Assembly (NCBI GenBank): GCA_902768975.1 | Contig: CACXMZ010000006.1 | Coordinates: 202,222 to 266,221, forward strand | Source: an uncultured Coriobacteriaceae bacterium | GTDB lineage: Bacteria > Actinomycetota > Coriobacteriia > Coriobacteriales > Eggerthellaceae | DNA: 64,000 bases | Reading direction: 5' to 3' | Shown: in pieces, positions 43,159-50,628 of the stretch | Position numbering within the stretch: the first letter of the stretch is position 1 | Layout: each line of letters starts with the position of its first letter | The notes under the pieces: model-generated | Database searches by the model: none | Seen by the model: the letters and a program-made list of their open reading frames with translations, nothing else | Told to the model about the DNA's origin: nothing | Made by a program: the position numbers and the translations under genes

Positions 43159-43830
43159 TTGTTGGATTTTAATGCGATGGCAGAATACTTGCCCCTGTAT
43201 GTGCAGGCCTTTTGGCTGACGCTGCGCATTGGCTTAGTGGGCATTTTTGGCTCAATTCTTATTGGGCTTATTGTTGCCATGGTGGTGCACTTCAAGGTGC
43301 CGGTGCTTAAGCAAATCGCGGGCGCCTATGTGGAACTCTTCCGCAATACGCCCTTGCTTATCCAGCTGTTCTTCATGTACTTTGCCCTGCCGCGCATGGG
43401 TGTGCCCATTACGGCCGAAGCCTGCGGCATGCTTGGCCTGGCGCTTTTGGGTGGTGCCTATATGGCCGAAAGTTTTCGCAGTGGCCTTGAAGCGGTCGAA
43501 AGCATTCAATTTGAAAGTGCTCTGGCGCTTGGCATGACCCGCGCGCAGCTTATGCGCCATGTGGTTTTGCCGCAGGCGGTTACGCTTTCCATCCAGTCCT
43601 TTGTGGCAAACATCATCTTTCTACTGAAAGAAACAAGCGTCTTTTCCGCTATCAGCCTGATGGACCTTATGTTTGTGGCCAAAGACCTCATTGGACTTTA
43701 CTACAAAACGACCGAATGCCTGGTCCTGCTGGTCATTTTCTACCTCATCATGATTCTGCCCGTTTCCATTTTGGGCACCTATGTCGAAAGGAGGTTGCGC
43801 CATGGATCTTTTGGGCCTGCTGGGGCTTGA
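43159..43830 (+). CDS. polar amino-acid ABC transporter permease 1
   Basis: A 223-residue inner-membrane permease of the HisM/GlnP family. The N-terminal QAFWLTLRIGLVGIFGSILIGLIVAM and the EAA loop ESALALGMTRAQLMRHVVLPQAV are diagnostic, followed by FLLKETSVFSAISLMDLMF. About five membrane segments. The start is uncertain: TTG at 43159 or 43162 behind AAGGAT, or ATG at 43177. It is the first gene of a four-gene uptake system with the second permease, ATPase and binding protein. Confidence 0.88.
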   Translation: MLDFNAMAEYLPLYVQAFWLTLRIGLVGIFGSILIGLIVAMVVHFKVPVLKQIAGAYVELFRNTPLLIQLFFMYFALPRMGVPITAEACGMLGLALLGGAYMAESFRSGLEAVESIQFESALALGMTRAQLMRHVVLPQAVTLSIQSFVANIIFLLKETSVFSAISLMDLMFVAKDLIGLYYKTTECLVLLVIFYLIMILPVSILGTYVERRLRHGSFGPAGA

Positions 43831-44488
43831 TGTCTTGTTCAAAGGAACCAACGCGCTGCGCCTCCTGGGTGGCCTGTGGGTGGCAGTGCGCATCAGCCTG
43901 ATTTCGGTTGCCTTCAGCATTGTGGGCGGCCTGCTGTTCGGTATTTTCATGACGTGGAAAAACCCGGTGGCCAAGATTATTTCGCGCCTGTACTTGGAAG
44001 TGGTGCGCATTATGCCGCAGCTCGTGTTGTTGTTCATCGTATTCTTCGGCGGCACACGTGCGCTTGGTTTGAACATCGACGCAGAGCTTTCTGCCATCAT
44101 TGTTTTTAGTTTCTGGGGCATAGGCGAAATGGGCGACTTGGTGCGCGGTGCTCTGGAAAGCATCCCCAAGCATCAATACGAAGCGGCCGAAGCGCTGGGC
44201 TTAAACCGTGCGCAAATGTATAGGCACGTGGTTATTCCGCTCGCGGTGCGCAGGCTTATTCCCATGTCCATTAATCTGGTTACGCGCATGATCAAAACGA
44301 CCAGCCTTATTATGATGATAGGCGTGGTCGAAGTTATGAAGGTCGGTCAGCAGATAATCGAAGCAAATCGTATGACCAGCCCCAATGCGGTGTTTGGCAT
44401 CTACGGAATTATTCTCTTGCTATACTTTTTGGCATGTTGGCCCATATCCAAGTTGGGCGAACGTTTGGAAAGGAAGTGGGCAGCGTAA
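43802..44488 (+). CDS. polar amino-acid ABC transporter permease 2
   Basis: A 228-residue HisQ/GlnP-like permease. GGLWVAVRISLISVAFSIVGGLLFG and the EAA loop YEAAEALGLNRAQMYRHVVIPLAVRRL are typical. The ATG at 43802 has AAAGGAGGT upstream within the previous gene and overlaps it by 29 nt; this is better than the ATG at 43781, which lies in front of that ribosome-binding site. It forms a heterodimer with permease 1. Confidence 0.9.
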   Translation: MDLLGLLGLDVLFKGTNALRLLGGLWVAVRISLISVAFSIVGGLLFGIFMTWKNPVAKIISRLYLEVVRIMPQLVLLFIVFFGGTRALGLNIDAELSAIIVFSFWGIGEMGDLVRGALESIPKHQYEAAEALGLNRAQMYRHVVIPLAVRRLIPMSINLVTRMIKTTSLIMMIGVVEVMKVGQQIIEANRMTSPNAVFGIYGIILLLYFLACWPISKLGERLERKWAA

Positions 44489-45232
44489 ATGGCTGAAGGC
44501 GAACTGCACATTGAACATTTACACAAGGCGTATGGCGACCATGTGGTCCTCGACGACATTAACTTGGTGGTTGAACCAGGCGAAGTAGTTGTGGTTATTG
44601 GGCCTTCGGGCTGCGGTAAGTCCACGCTGCTGCGTTGCATTAACGGCCTGGAGCAAATTCAGGGTGGCCGAATCTTGCTCGATGGGGAAGTGGTGGACGG
44701 TGCTTCGAAGGACATCGCCGCTTTGCGCGCCAAGCTGGGCATGGTGTTCCAAAGCTACGAATTGTTTCCCCATAAAACCGTGCTTGAAAACGTTACCCTG
44801 GCGCCTACCGTGGTGCAAAAGCGCCCCAAGGAAGAAGTCGAAGCTGAAGCCATGACTTTGCTTGAACGTGTGGGTTTGGCCGACCGCGCCAAGGACTTCC
44901 CGCGCCAGCTTTCGGGTGGTCAGAAACAGCGTGTAGCTATTGCTCGTGCCCTTGCCATGAAGCCTGAAATATTGTTGCTTGACGAAATTACGGCAGCGCT
45001 TGACCCCGAAATGGTTCACGAAGTGCTCGACGTTATCCTGGGGCTTGCGCGTGAAGGCAAGACCATGATTATCGTGACGCACGAAATGGGCTTTGCGCGC
45101 GCCGTGGCCGACCGCATTATCTTTATCGATGAGGGGGCTATCGTGGAAGAGGCTGCACCCGCCGACTTCTTCGATCATCCGCAAACTGAACGCGCCCAGA
45201 AATTCCTCCGCACCTTCGAATACGAAAAGTAG
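44489..45232 (+). CDS. glnQ: polar amino-acid ABC transporter ATP-binding protein
   Basis: A 247-residue ATPase of the GlnQ/HisP type. Walker A GPSGCGKSTLLRCINGL, Q-loop MVFQSYELFPHKTVLENVTLAP, signature LSGGQKQRVAIARALAMKPEI, Walker B LLLDEITAALDPEMV, and H-loop VTHEMGFARAVADRIIFID are all present. The family usually reads LLFDEPTSALDPE; here it is LLLDEITAALDPE. The ATG adjoins the permease stop. The symbol is by family; the amino acid carried is not known. Confidence 0.88.
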   Translation: MAEGELHIEHLHKAYGDHVVLDDINLVVEPGEVVVVIGPSGCGKSTLLRCINGLEQIQGGRILLDGEVVDGASKDIAALRAKLGMVFQSYELFPHKTVLENVTLAPTVVQKRPKEEVEAEAMTLLERVGLADRAKDFPRQLSGGQKQRVAIARALAMKPEILLLDEITAALDPEMVHEVLDVILGLAREGKTMIIVTHEMGFARAVADRIIFIDEGAIVEEAAPADFFDHPQTERAQKFLRTFEYEK

Positions 45233-45235
45233 TTT

Positions 45236-45398
45236 ATTCCGCTGTTCTACGAACAGCGGAATTGTTGACGCTGCGCTTAGTTTTGGGGCCTATCTTGCCC
45301 CTCCAAGCCTTCGTCGTTGCACAAAGGCAACTTCCTCAGGCTTTCGCGGCAATTTAGTGCCCCAAAACTAATGCTCGCTGACTTACTACGCCAACCTA
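45236..45398. repeat. nested palindromic intergenic element, family 1, copy C
   Basis: The leading hairpin ATTCCGCTGTTC-TAC-GAACAGCGGAAT (45236-45262) is followed by TTGACGCTGCGCT. The perfect 13-bp arms TTAGTTTTGGGGC (45277-45289) and GCCCCAAAACTAA (45359-45371) differ completely in sequence from those of copies A/B. The inner stems are AAGCC/GGCTT and GTTGC/GCAAC. Right end GCTCGCTGACT ... CAACCTA. It lies between the ATPase and binding-protein genes of one transporter, 4 nt after the ATPase stop. Confidence 0.9.
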
Positions 45399-45500
45399 GG
45401 GAACATCGCATATATCTATCCGAATACCCTGCTCTGCTCTTGCTTACGTTATCTTAAAGCCGCTCGTATGAGTCATTCGTTGTTTCAGAACTAACTCGTA

Positions 45501-45506
45501 TATAAT
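45501..45506 (+). promoter_or_regulatory. -10 box for the binding-protein gene
   Basis: TATAAT in CGTATATAATGG, 36 nt before the start. It gives the binding-protein gene a promoter separate from the permease/ATPase operon, as expected for a protein needed in excess. The rest of the 310-bp gap is repeat copy C. Confidence 0.5.
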
Positions 45507-45542
45507 GGTGCGCGTTACTTTAATGCGATAGAGGAGTGAAGT

Positions 45543-46391
45543 ATGTTTAAGAAGCTTTTGGTAATTCTGGCTGCCTGCGTGTTGGCGGCAGGCCTTTTGG
45601 TTGGCTGCGGTGGCGGCAACCAGGGTGCAGCAGCGAGCGGCAACAGCGGTGCCATTTTCCGTACGCTCGACGAAATCAAGGAGAGCGGCAAACTGGTTAT
45701 TGGCGTGTTCAGCGACAAGTATCCCTTTGGCTACGTAGATGAAAACGACAACTACGCGGGCTACGATATTGAACTGGCTGAACGCTTGGCCCAGGACCTG
45801 GGTGTGGAAATCGAATACGTTTCCACCGAAGCGGCCAACCGCGTGGAATACCTGGAAACGGGCAAGGTCGACCTCATCCTGGCGAACTTCACGGTAACGC
45901 CTGAACGTGCTGAAGCCGTTGACTTTGCTTCGCCCTATATGAATGTGGCACTTGGCGTGGTGAGCCACGACGACAATGTGATTACCGACCTTTCGCAAAT
46001 TGGCGACGGGGAAGTCATCGTTATTACGGGCACAACGGCAGAAACCTATCTGACGGAAAATAACCCCGAAATTAAGCTGCAGAAGTACGATACCTACGCT
46101 TCCGCCAAGACCGCTTTTGAAAACAAGAATGGCGTTGCCTGGGCAAATGACAACACGGAAGTTATCGCCTTTGCTAACGAAGGCAGCGGTTATACCGTAG
46201 GCATTGAAGAACTGGGCAGCCTGGACACCATTGCGCCGGCTGTTTCCAAGGGCAATACCACGCTGCTTGAGTGGGTGAACGAAGACATGCATAAGTTGGG
46301 CCAGGAAAAGTTCTTCCATGCCGCTTATGAAAAGACGCTGCTTGGCGTGTACGGCGCCGACTACGAAGACACCCTGGTCGTCGAACCGTAA
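45543..46391 (+). CDS. amino-acid ABC transporter substrate-binding lipoprotein
   Basis: A 282-residue type 3 solute-binding protein (SBP_bac_3). The signal peptide MFKKLLVILAACVLAAG ends in the lipobox LLVGC, so it is a membrane-anchored lipoprotein. The mature region has GKLVIGVFSDKYPFGYVDENDNYAGYDIELAERLAQDLGV, the family N-terminal lobe, and ANFTVTPERAEAVDFASPYMNVALGV. It serves the upstream permease/ATPase set. GAGGAGTGAAGT precedes the ATG. The acidic and Asn-rich pocket sequence suggests a polar amino acid such as cystine, glutamine or aspartate; not resolved. Confidence 0.93.
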   Translation: MFKKLLVILAACVLAAGLLVGCGGGNQGAAASGNSGAIFRTLDEIKESGKLVIGVFSDKYPFGYVDENDNYAGYDIELAERLAQDLGVEIEYVSTEAANRVEYLETGKVDLILANFTVTPERAEAVDFASPYMNVALGVVSHDDNVITDLSQIGDGEVIVITGTTAETYLTENNPEIKLQKYDTYASAKTAFENKNGVAWANDNTEVIAFANEGSGYTVGIEELGSLDTIAPAVSKGNTTLLEWVNEDMHKLGQEKFFHAAYEKTLLGVYGADYEDTLVVEP

Positions 46392-46426
46392 TAATACGTT
46401 GTCCAGTGGCAATCCAACCAATCAAG

Positions 46427-46450
46427 AGAAAGCCCTTTACGGGCTTTTTC
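46427..46450. terminator. bidirectional terminator
   Basis: GAAAGCCC/GGGCTTTTTC around TTTAC, with T-rich sequence on the right and A-rich on the left, lies between the convergent binding-protein gene and the 46452 gene. Confidence 0.9.
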
Positions 46451-46451
46451 T

Positions 46452-46913
46452 TTATCGTAAAGATGGCATGTGGGTGACGGCTTCGCCCAGGTAGTTGGCC
46501 AGGCGTTCGGTATAGAGCGAATAGTATGACGTGTCGTTTTTGATGCGGCGGCGGTGCATGTAGGGCAACATGGCCCAGATAAACGACGGCACGCCAATAA
46601 CCAACAAGTAAAGCGGCCCGAAAATAAGCGATTGAATACAGTGGCCATATTCATGCACTACGAGGCGTGGGTCGGCACCAGCGGTTGCCTTGCGCTCCTG
46701 AATGAATGAATCTGCGCGTGGTTTGCGCGGGTCCTTCGCCACAAATATGAACAGGCCGAGCGAAACACTATTGCGGTATTTCCACACGGTGCCCAAGCTG
46801 CCATGGAACGTGAAGCGTGGGCAGCCCAAGGTGGCAACATACATGACGGCACCTGCCGCCGTTTGCGGGAAACCCCAAATAATCTGCCAGACGGTAAATA
46901 AGAATCTTTTCAT
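46452..46913 (-). CDS. small membrane protein with HEYGH motif
   Basis: A 153-residue protein with predicted membrane segments (FLFTVWQIIWGFPQTAAGAVMYVA and SLIFGPLYLLVIGVPSFIWAMLP). Between them VVHEYGHCIQSLIFG carries HExxH, the zinc-binding motif of many metallopeptidases. A YTERLANYLGEA segment follows. It looks like a minimal membrane metallopeptidase-like protein of unknown function. The start at 46913 fits the N-terminus MKRFLFTVWQIIWG better than the long upstream extension. Confidence 0.7.
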   Translation of the reverse strand: MKRFLFTVWQIIWGFPQTAAGAVMYVATLGCPRFTFHGSLGTVWKYRNSVSLGLFIFVAKDPRKPRADSFIQERKATAGADPRLVVHEYGHCIQSLIFGPLYLLVIGVPSFIWAMLPYMHRRRIKNDTSYYSLYTERLANYLGEAVTHMPSLR

Positions 46914-46972
46914 AGGTCTAGTGTACCTTTTTTGCTCTTCTTTGGGCGAACTGATACGTGGCTGTTGACCTG

Positions 46973-46978
46973 TATAAT
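46973..46978 (+). promoter_or_regulatory. -10 box for icd
   Basis: TATAAT 112 nt before the icd start, leaving a leader of about 105 nt that ends in the short palindromic element at 47052-47078. No clear -35. Confidence 0.4.
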
Positions 46979-47051
46979 GAGTGCTTGGAAAATAGCTTGA
47001 AACCCTCGGGATGGTAAAGAGCAAGAATAATCAGCGCCCTGGGAAAGAAAA

Positions 47052-47078
47052 TGGAACAAAAACCCGTCCCCTGTTCCA
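47052..47078. repeat. 27-bp palindromic element before icd
   Basis: The exact reverse complement of the 27-bp units at 29192 and 29222: TGGAACA and TGTTCCA ends around AAAACCCGTCCCC. Its last base is directly followed by the icd Shine-Dalgarno AAAAGGAG, so the hairpin would stand against the ribosome-binding site. Confidence 0.93.
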
Positions 47079-47090
47079 AAAGGAGTGTAG

Positions 47091-48290
47091 ATGGCGGAAA
47101 AGATACAGATGACTACACCACTGGTTGAAATGGATGGCGACGAAATGACGCGCGTTATCTGGCAGATGATAAAAGACCAGCTCATTTGCCCGTTCGTAGA
47201 CCTGAAGACGGAATACTATGACCTCGGGCTGGAAAACCGCGACGCCACCGAAGACGCAGTGACGGTGGAAGCGTCTGAAGCCACCAAACGTTTGGGTGTG
47301 GCCGTGAAGTGCGCCACTATTACGCCCAATGCGGCGCGCGTGGAAGAATATGGCCTCAAGCAGATGTGGAAAAGCCCCAACGGCACCATTCGCGCTATAC
47401 TCGATGGCACCTGCTTCCGTGCGCCCATTGTGGTGGCAGGCATTGAACCCACGGTAAAAACCTGGAAGAAGCCCATCACCCTGGCGCGCCATGCCTACGG
47501 CGACTTTTACAAGGGCGTTGAAATGCGCATTCCAGGTCCCGGGAAAGTGGAGTTAGTCTATACGGCCGCCGATGGCAGCGAACAGCGCGAAACAGTCCAC
47601 GAATTCGAAAGCGCTGGCGTTGTCCAGGGTATGCATAACCTGGATGCGTCCATTGAAAGTTTTGCCCGCGCGTGCTTTGAATATGCCCTGGGTCTCAACC
47701 AGGACCTGTGGTTTTCGGTTAAGGACACCATCAGCAAAACCTACGACCATCGTTTCAAGGACATCTTTGCGGAACTCTACGAAACCGAATACCAGGCGCG
47801 CTTTGAAGAAGCGGGCATTAGCTACTTCTATACGCTTATCGACGACGCGGTGGCTCGCGTTATGAAGAGCGAAGGTGGCTTTGTGTGGGCATGCAAGAAC
47901 TATGACGGCGACGTAATGAGCGACATGGTATCAAGCGCTTTTGGCAGCCTTGCCATGATGACGAGCGTGCTGGTTTCGCCCGACGGCACCTTCGAATTCG
48001 AAGCGGCCCACGGCACGGTGCAGCGCCACTACTACAAGCATTTGGAGGGCGAAGAAACGTCTACCAATTCGGTGGCAACCATCTTTGCCTGGAGTGGGGC
48101 ACTACGTAAGCGCGGCGAATTGGACAATCTGCCCGACCTGGTCGACTTTGCAAACCGTCTCGAAGCAGCCACGATAGGCACCATCGAAGCGGGTCAGATG
48201 ACAGGCGATTTGGCAGCCATTACTACGCTACCTAACCCGCAAAAGCTTTCAACGGGCGACTTTATCGCTGCCGTGGCAAGCAAGCTGTAG
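47091..48290 (+). CDS. icd: NADP-dependent isocitrate dehydrogenase (dimeric, eukaryote-like subfamily)
   Basis: Converts isocitrate to 2-oxoglutarate and CO2 with NADPH formation. The 399-residue protein resembles the subfamily II enzymes found in eukaryotes and some bacteria: [54 protein letters not shown], and [41 protein letters not shown] C-terminal sequence with [22 protein letters not shown] precedes the ATG. It is alone, followed by a convergent gene; no other TCA-cycle genes are nearby. Confidence 0.95.
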   Translation: MAEKIQMTTPLVEMDGDEMTRVIWQMIKDQLICPFVDLKTEYYDLGLENRDATEDAVTVEASEATKRLGVAVKCATITPNAARVEEYGLKQMWKSPNGTIRAILDGTCFRAPIVVAGIEPTVKTWKKPITLARHAYGDFYKGVEMRIPGPGKVELVYTAADGSEQRETVHEFESAGVVQGMHNLDASIESFARACFEYALGLNQDLWFSVKDTISKTYDHRFKDIFAELYETEYQARFEEAGISYFYTLIDDAVARVMKSEGGFVWACKNYDGDVMSDMVSSAFGSLAMMTSVLVSPDGTFEFEAAHGTVQRHYYKHLEGEETSTNSVATIFAWSGALRKRGELDNLPDLVDFANRLEAATIGTIEAGQMTGDLAAITTLPNPQKLSTGDFIAAVASKL

Positions 48291-48294
48291 GGGG

Positions 48295-48365
48295 AACCTG
48301 CAGGTCCAAGCGCTGCAATAATAGCGCAGGCAAATTGCGTGAAAATAAACTCTTGCTGGCAGGTT
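48295..48365. repeat. nested imperfect palindrome between convergent icd and the ligase gene
   Basis: Outer arms AACCTGC (48295-48301) and GCAGGTT (48359-48365), extended by AG/CT with a bulge, enclose GCGCT/AGCGC. Possible bidirectional 3' end. It is not clearly part of the repeat families elsewhere. Confidence 0.5.
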
Positions 48366-48370
48366 CGGTT

Positions 48371-49606
48371 TTATTGCCGGGCTAAGGTCTGGCGTGCTTC
48401 AACCAATTGTACGAGCGGCTCAAGGAAGGCCAAGTCTTCTTCGGAAGCACCCTTGCGCGCCAATTCAATAAGCATGTCTGCCCAGAAGGCGGCAGGCCTC
48501 CCATATACTTCAGCGCTATAGCCGCCAAGCATAAGCGCGTCTTTTGCGGTATGTATGGCATCAAAGTCCACGGAGGCAAGTTCGGCATCCAATTGTTTCA
48601 GGGATGCTTCGTGGTAGAACAGACTGCGAATAAGCGCTGTGTATGCGAAGGAGTGGGTAGGCGGCATGGCGTCGGCTGGGCGAATTTCGACGAATTGCTT
48701 TATGCGCGCGTCGGGCCATACCATGGAAAGGGCATGCTCGAGTTCTTCTTCGGTCATAATGCGGTCGGCATAAATTTCGTCAAAAGTTTGTGCCCCCACA
48801 AAACGGCAGCCACCTTCCGCTTCAGCGTCGGGTACGAGAATAGCCTCACGCGTCATGATGTAGTCGGCATAGTCGGCAAAACTATAAGCGGGATCAAGCG
48901 AACCAGGAATGGTTCCTACGCGGTCTTGCCACATGCCCGACCACACGCCCGTGCGTGCCAGGTGCCCTTGGACCGGCTCGCGTTCGAACACGGCAACGTT
49001 GTCGCACATAAGCGCCAGGATTGGTGCGATTTTTTCTGCCACGCGCAGCTTGCGCAGGGCGTCTTCTTCGCTCGTGTAGTCCACCGAAATTTGCAGGCTG
49101 GCTGTGCCGCGCATCATGCAAATGGCGCTATAGGCCTGCTTTCCCAAAAATTCACTCATAAACTTATAGCGATGCTTGGGTACCAGTTCCAAGTCGGCTG
49201 CTTTCGAAGATGGGTTGTAACCCACTAGGGGTGCGTACAGTCCAAACTCTTCGAGCACGGGGTCAAGCAAGCGGCGGAAATCTGCATAGGCCTTTTCAAC
49301 TTCTGCAGTTGTTTCGTAAGGACCGGCAGAAATTTCAAGCTGACCAGCTGGTTCAATCGTGACGGTTTCATAGCAACGGACCAAGCCAATAATTTGCCCA
49401 TCTTCATATACTACCTTGCGGTAGTGGGGGCTCAGGCGTTCCAGCACGTCGCGGACGCCACCAGCTTCCGTGTAGGAAACGGGTGCGCCATTTTTGCGGT
49501 GCAAAAGGATATGCTCGAGTTCAAACCCGAGGGTACTCCGCGTTTTGCAACCTGCTTCGAAATAGGCGATCAGGTTTTCGCGATTACGTTGTTGTGCTTC
49601 AGTCAT
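48371..49606 (-). CDS. glutamate--cysteine ligase family protein
   Basis: A 411-residue ATP-dependent ligase of the GCS2 type, expected to join the gamma-carboxyl of glutamate to cysteine or another amine. Family features are TLGFELEHILLHRKNGAPV at the N-terminus, TVTIEPAGQLEISAGPYETTAEV, MRGTASLQISVDYTSEEDALRKLRVAEKIAPIL, and KQFVEIRPADAMPPTHSFAY. No gshB lies next door, so the product may be gamma-glutamylcysteine or another gamma-glutamyl compound. The ATG is at 49606; the ribosome-binding site is weak. Confidence 0.85.
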   Translation of the reverse strand: MTEAQQRNRENLIAYFEAGCKTRSTLGFELEHILLHRKNGAPVSYTEAGGVRDVLERLSPHYRKVVYEDGQIIGLVRCYETVTIEPAGQLEISAGPYETTAEVEKAYADFRRLLDPVLEEFGLYAPLVGYNPSSKAADLELVPKHRYKFMSEFLGKQAYSAICMMRGTASLQISVDYTSEEDALRKLRVAEKIAPILALMCDNVAVFEREPVQGHLARTGVWSGMWQDRVGTIPGSLDPAYSFADYADYIMTREAILVPDAEAEGGCRFVGAQTFDEIYADRIMTEEELEHALSMVWPDARIKQFVEIRPADAMPPTHSFAYTALIRSLFYHEASLKQLDAELASVDFDAIHTAKDALMLGGYSAEVYGRPAAFWADMLIELARKGASEEDLAFLEPLVQLVEARQTLARQ

Positions 49607-49683
49607 TAATTTGCTCTCGTCTAGTCTTAATAACTAGCTTATCGTATGAAACAACAATACGCGATACTGCCTAAAGAGTATGT

Positions 49684-50598
49684 TTACAGTTCGTTTAAGT
49701 CGTACGGCGTTGCCTGGTAGACGTAATAGTTCAGCCAATTTGTATAGAGCAGCTGAGCTTCGGCGCGCCACTGCACCACCGGTTCACGCGTGGGGTCGTC
49801 TTCAGGGTAGTAGTTGACCGGAATCTCAATGTCCATGCCGGCGGCTATGTCGCGGTCGTATTCGCGTTTGAGCGTGTCGTGGTCGTATTCGGGGTGGCCA
49901 AACACGAAGAAATGGCGGCTGTCGGTGCTCTTCACAATAGAAGGACCAGCAACATCCGAATAGGTAATGACTTCTAGGTTTTGGTTTGCCACGATGTCTT
50001 CGTAGCGCACTTCCGTGTGGCGTGAATGCGGCATGTAAGAAATGTCGTTAAAGCCGCGCACCAGGGGGCTCGTGGACTTCATCAGGCGATGCGCAAACAC
50101 GCCAAACATTTTTTCGGGAAGGTCGTATTTGGGTATTTGGTAGAAGTGCTGCATAGCGGCCTGGGCGCCCCAGCAAATGAACAGGCAGGAATACACGTTG
50201 GTGCGCGACCATTCGAAGATATTGCACAGTTCGTTCCAGTAATCCACGTCTTCGAAGTCGAGCTTTTCAACGGGCGCGCCCGTCACAATTAAGCCGTCGT
50301 AGCGTTCCTTGCGTACTTCGTCGAAGGTACGGTAGAAGGTTTCCAGATGTTCGGGCGCCACATTGGAAGCCTCGTGGCTTGCCATGCGCAACAGTTCAAT
50401 TTCAATCTGCAGCGGCGTGTTGGAAAGCTTACGCATGAGCTGCGTTTCAGTCACGATTTTTGTGGGCATAAGGTTAAGCAGCAACACGCGTAGAGGACGG
50501 ATGTCCTGATGCATGGCGCGCGTTTCCGTCATGACAAATATGTTTTCGCCTTCCAGTGTGGAAGTGGCGGGCAAAGCGTCTGGTATACGTACGGGCAT
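49684..50598 (-). CDS. metA: homoserine O-acetyltransferase (MetA type)
   Basis: First committed step of methionine synthesis. The 304-residue MetA-family protein carries the catalytic Cys in [15 protein letters not shown] and the catalytic His in [12 protein letters not shown]. The residue that sets acyl-donor choice, position 111, is Glu ([11 protein letters not shown]); Glu111 goes with acetyl-CoA and Gly111 with succinyl-CoA in characterised MetA proteins, so acetyl transfer is predicted despite the historical succinyltransferase name. AAGGAGAATTC precedes the ATG. No SAM-responsive riboswitch was seen upstream. Confidence 0.93.
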   Translation of the reverse strand: MPVRIPDALPATSTLEGENIFVMTETRAMHQDIRPLRVLLLNLMPTKIVTETQLMRKLSNTPLQIEIELLRMASHEASNVAPEHLETFYRTFDEVRKERYDGLIVTGAPVEKLDFEDVDYWNELCNIFEWSRTNVYSCLFICWGAQAAMQHFYQIPKYDLPEKMFGVFAHRLMKSTSPLVRGFNDISYMPHSRHTEVRYEDIVANQNLEVITYSDVAGPSIVKSTDSRHFFVFGHPEYDHDTLKREYDRDIAAGMDIEIPVNYYPEDDPTREPVVQWRAEAQLLYTNWLNYYVYQATPYDLNEL

Positions 50599-50628
50599 GA
50601 ATTCTCCTTATAACATGCGTGCAGGTGT

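Noticed and set aside
3319..45398. CRISPR array as an explanation for the repeats
   Set aside because: Copies are singletons kilobases apart, with no regular spacers and no cas genes.
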